A DNA stretch of 64,000 nucleotides from Sycon ciliatum (taxonomy: Eukaryota; Porifera; Calcarea; Leucosolenida; Sycettidae): contig NC_088645.1 of assembly GCF_964019385.1 (NCBI RefSeq), positions 31,226,017-31,290,016 on the forward strand, in the 5' to 3' direction. The notes beneath the pieces are model-generated. The model had not been told where the DNA came from. It made no database searches and saw only the letters and a program-made list of their open reading frames with translations. The translations under genes and the position numbers were made by a program. Shown piece by piece: positions 60,277 to 64,000 of this stretch (within the stretch, counting starts at the first letter, position 1; every line of letters starts with the position of its first letter).

Positions 60277-60710
60277 CCCACACCACACACCACACACACA
60301 CCACACACACCACACACACCACACACACCACACACACACACGACCCACACCACACACCACACACACACACCACACACACCACACACACCACACACACCAC
60401 ACACACCACCGACACCACAAACATCACACACACCACACACACCACACACACACCGCCCACACCACACACACCACACACATGCCACACACACCACCCACAC
60501 CACACACACCGCCCACACCACACCAACCACACACAACACACACATCACACACACACCACACACACCACGCACACCATCCACACTACACACACCACACACA
60601 CCACACACCCACCACACACGAAACTCACACCACACACACCTCACACACCACACGCACCACACACACCACACACACACCACACACACCACACACACACCAC
60701 ACACACCACA
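56268..60710. repeat. 4.4-kb CA/CACC array with higher-order structure
   Basis: Mixture of (CA)n and ACACACACC units between DIRS-like copies 1 and 2. The marker CGACCCACACCACACACC occurs about 21 times, mostly as pairs 62-86 bp apart. Pair-to-pair distances alternate between about 320-380 and 455-480 bp, giving a higher-order period of about 0.8 kb repeated at least three times; the variant CCACATACACC at about 57991 and 58850 supports this. A C-run lies at 56459-56474. Open frames over 1,000 codons on both strands (His-Thr-Pro, Cys-Val-Trp) are artefacts of stop-free repeats. Confidence 0.95.
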
Positions 60711-61425
60711 TTAACTACAACACACAGCAGCTTGCGGTTAGGAGGGTGCTGGCCAGCGAAGTGAGAGGCTACAGAGAGAGCAGGATCTTGGCGGAGCCAA
60801 GAGGATAGTCACGTCCAAGGGACGAAGACCGAGAGCCCTGAGTAGCCGGAAACGAGCATGGCCAACACCCCTTTATTTACTTTATCAAAGTAAATGAGAG
60901 ATGAGAAATGGGAAGTGGGTGGGTGAACCACAATGAACTGACAAGAGTGATCCGCACTCAGAACGAATCGAAATATATAACACTACGAGCAAGGAAGAAT
61001 GATCCTCGCACAGAACGGATCGAAAATATATAGCAGAGCAAACTCTAGCAAGACATGCAATGATGCATGCCACCCACGTTGAGTTACAAGCAAGCGCCAT
61101 CATAACACCGCCAAACCCACCCACGTTAAGTTACGAGCAAGCGTCATCATAACGCCGCCACACGCCTTCCACATCGGAGGCGAGCGACACGCATGAATGC
61201 CAAACTTTAGTATGACACGTTGAGTGCCTACGACGCATGCCACCTACGTTGAGCGTCGCGCATGAATGAATGTCGCGTTGAGTGTCACGTTGTATGACAC
61301 ATAGAATGCCACGATGCATAGAGTACCATGTGAGCACGTACAGCGCACGTTCATAGCAGCATAGTTTGAGTGGTAGCACGAAGCAGCCGCGTGCACCCAT
61401 TAATCTGCATTATTACTATAATGCT
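60711..61425 (-). mobile_element. DIRS-like family, copy 2 (715-bp deletion derivative)
   Basis: 60711-60870 matches 51741-51898 and 60871-61425 matches about 55770-56267, so the whole coding interior is missing. The right end CTATAATGCT joins ACA and then TTAACTAC of copy 3 directly, with no CA repeat between. Confidence 0.8.
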
Positions 61426-61428
61426 ACA

Positions 61429-62511
61429 TTAACTACAACACACAGCAGCTTGCGGTTAGGAGGGTGCTGGCCAGCGAAGTGAGAGGCTACAGAGAGAGCA
61501 GGATCTTGGCGGAGCCAAGAGGATAGTCACGTCCAAGGGACGAAGACCGAGAGCCCTGAGTAGCCGGAAATGAGCATGGCCCATTGTGGCCAGCAAGCCT
61601 CATACCGAAGCAGCCGTGAGCGGGGTTAAAGACATAGACACTGCCGGAGCAGGATCTTGGCGGAGCCAAGAGAGAGGTCAGAGAGAGGTCACTGCCGGAG
61701 CAGGAGGGATCACTGCCAGAGCAGGATCTTGGCGGGTAACCACCAGCCACGGTGGGCCACCGGGTAGTTGAGATGGTGGTGGAGCTGAACGTGTCCGAGA
61801 ACGTCTTGGAATTGCCGGTGGCAATCGTGCACGTTGCCCCGCTGTAGCCACTGTCACATTGACAGCCTTGCTAGCGTTGGGCCTTCGACTGCTTGAGTGT
61901 GGCAATGATTCATGTCTCATTGATATGGAGACGAGGCAAGGAAATAGAAAGGCAGATAGACACAGAAACAGACAGAAAAGCAGACAAACAGACAAACACA
62001 CAAACAGACAGAGGATTCAGGGTCAGCCGGGTAGACACTGCCGAAGCAGAATGTTGGCGGAGCCAAGTATCTACAAGAGTCTGCGTCCGAGGGACGGCGA
62101 CCTAAGGCCCTGAGTAAAGAGAGGGGTCACTGCCGGAGCAGGATCTTGGCAGGGCCAAGAAAGAGGTCAGACAAGAGTAAGACGTAGACACTGCCGGAGC
62201 AGAATGTTGGCGGAGCCAAGTATCTACGAGAGAGGATTAAGGGTCGGCCGGGTAGACACTGCCGAAGCAGAATGTTGGCGGAGCCAAGTATCTACAAGAG
62301 TCTGCGTCCGAGGGACGGCGACCGAGGGCCCTGAGTAAAGAGAGGGGTCACTGCCGGAGCAGGATCTTGGCAGGGCCAAGAGAGAGGTCAGACAAGAGTA
62401 ATACGTAGACACTGCCGGAGCAGAATGTTGGCGGAGCCAAGTATCTACGAGAGAGGATTCAGGGTCGGCCGGGTAGACACTGCCAAAGCAGAATGTTGGC
62501 GGAGCCAAGTA
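61429..62511 (-). mobile_element. DIRS-like family, copy 3 (truncated)
   Basis: Matches 51741-52800 closely, including AGACATAGACACTGCCGGAG, the AACAGACAGAAAAGCAGACA block and about 2.3 units of the 221-bp repeat (about 62014-62511). It stops abruptly inside a repeat unit at about 62511, and unrelated sequence follows. Confidence 0.8.
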
Positions 62512-64000
62512 CTCTTGACATTATCAACAGTGAAACCCGTGCAAATTCGAGTAAACCAGCGTGACGAAAAGTCTCAAAATTCTCAATACTAAAGTCGCAC
62601 TGCGCGCTTTTCAAATTGCCGCGATCGCGGCTCAACTTACGAGTGATTTATCTCAGGAACCGTTGCTCGCAGCGCTTCGCGGATTGTTTCTCCCGACAGG
62701 TGAGAGTTTTCTCTTCGCCCTGGATATTTCGATCACTGGATTTGAGCGAGATTGGACTGAGTTACGGTCTTTTGAAGTTTTGCATTTGAATGCGTCGTTT
62801 ACGACGCATTCAAGTATGGGCGGCTCTTAAAGGGTTATTTATTATTCTCAGGTTGTATGTTGATACCGCATTATGATTCGCAATTGATTCGTGTCTCATA
62901 ATAATATTATGGCAATGAAGGCTCCAAATAAAATGAATGTCATCCGTACATTTGCCCATGTACACAACTTCACAGGCAGTTACAATCGTACATGGTCCTC
63001 CTAGTGCTACATGTATTTTGATACATGTACGCAAATCAACTGCAGATCGATGTGATTCAAGCAATGCAAGGACAGAGTAGTTTAGCAAAACTTCCGTGAT
63101 CTCGCGCAATCCTATTTGCTATGTTCGCAGAGAACTGGTACTCTTCGCATTCAGAAGAATCAGATGTTCGCACCCAAAGCTAGCTGGGGTGCCTGACACA
63201 GCTGATGTGCTGCTGGCCAGCTAGCTGTTAGTGCTAGCTCGCTGAACTCGTGAAACGAATCTTCACAAATCCGTAATCTTGTATGCAATATTTCGAACTA
63301 CTTTCCAACTAAGCCAAGCTCGTCGATTGAAGGAACAAACTACAACCATGAGTATCATAGCTACCACCTACGGACCTCACCGTGTATGACACTCCGACTG
63401 GTCACTCAGCCTGGTGACACTAGTTCATCTTCAAGTACTGTGGCAGGTTCGATGTCGGAGAACCATCGTAACTTTCTAGCAACTTAGCTGCTTAGTTTAA
63501 AGTCTTGCATTTTCTCACATCACGATCAAGAACCTTCAGTACGAGGATTTTTACTTGCACTAGAGTGGAGAGAACGACTGTCTTTCAGCCTGCTCCTGCC
63601 TGACAAAGTCGAAAGCGGGAATGCAAAGGAAAAGAGTATCCGCACTCCTATATTGAGTCTTGACATACGATAATAATATTATAGGATCATCGAAATCCCA
63701 CTTTTTTCTTTCTTTTTTTACAAACGGGTAAACGTGATTTCTTCATTCCTCTTGCAGTAAAATCCAAAAACTACACGCAAAAATTCAGTCACTTTTGCAT
63801 CAACTGTTGCAACGAAAAATGTTGGTGGCGCAAGGAGAAGCTTGTCGTTTGGAGTGACAAGTGATCACCGCTGCTTTTCCTTGTCAGAGTCAACAATACA
63901 CTTTGTTCTGCAGCGTTGGGAGTGGTGTTGGAGTAGAAATTGCTGACTAGACGTCGCGGAGGCCGAGCTTTCCTGCGCAGGTATGAGTTTGGACGTATTT
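62512..64000. other. No gene recognised; 24-bp near-perfect palindrome
   Basis: Looks single-copy. The palindrome GAATGCGTCGT-TT-ACGACGCATTC lies at 62788-62811. A conspicuous TTAAAGGGTTA occurs at about 62827. No domain or RNA gene was identified up to the window edge. Confidence 0.45.

Noticed and set aside
56208-60764. Open frames of 1,100-1,500 codons on both strands (His-Thr-Pro, Cys-Val-Trp repeats)
   Set aside because: They exist only because CA/CACC repeats lack stop codons. They appear in several frames at once and have no non-repeat domain.

Overview
The window is eukaryotic, almost certainly from an invertebrate metazoan. It has no operons or dense coding. It holds metazoan-type retroelements, DNA-transposon families, very abundant dinucleotide repeats, and one exon with splice sites typical of an extracellular immunoglobulin-like domain. 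The sequence does not let me name the species. A repeat-rich marine invertebrate is my inference from the element mix (Mag-like Ty3 LTR element, endonuclease-tailed LINEs, a DIRS-like gag, hAT, Harbinger-like, mariner-like and TTAA-type elements). I found no complete host gene, tRNA or rRNA.

Layout. 0-10 kb: a nearly pristine Mag-like Ty3 LTR retrotransposon (709-5311, minus) sits inside a (GA)n tract. It is followed by decayed LINE copies broken by a Harbinger-like MITE and a dispersed repeat. 10-16 kb: a candidate Ig-domain exon (10883-11227, minus), then foldback and TTAA elements with MITEs nested in their arms. 16-22 kb: CA repeats, a deletion derivative of the DIRS-like family, and a 63-bp minisatellite. 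22-27.5 kb: a possible TTAA-bounded composite with a LINE fragment and a 1.37-kb non-autonomous hAT element. 28-35 kb: two copies of one LINE family carrying reverse transcriptase and a restriction-like endonuclease. One is a textbook 5'-truncated insertion; the other is nearly full length but split by a MITE. 35-42 kb: two inverted 1.15-kb repeat arms around a LINE fragment, a 1.3-kb GA-rich tract and two MITEs. 42-46 kb: more MITEs and a nested LINE insertion.

46-62.5 kb is the most unusual part. CA-rich DNA has been invaded repeatedly: by a LINE family whose copies are flanked on both sides by CA/TG repeats (one looks like a twin-priming inversion with a 0.8-kb trinucleotide tail), by a hAT-like element carrying about 49 copies of a 31-bp repeat, and by a DIRS-like family present as three copies plus the one at 17.5 kb. 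Their ends meet CA repeats, or each other, at an ACA trinucleotide. A 4.4-kb CA/CACC array between two of these copies shows higher-order periodicity.

Almost all long open frames are mobile-element genes or low-complexity artefacts. The elements interact mainly by nesting, and that gives a usable relative chronology: several MITE insertions can be proved because the uninterrupted target survives in the opposite foldback arm, or because removing the MITE keeps the host element's reading frame. Coordinates of repeat edges were read by eye and may be off by a few bases.
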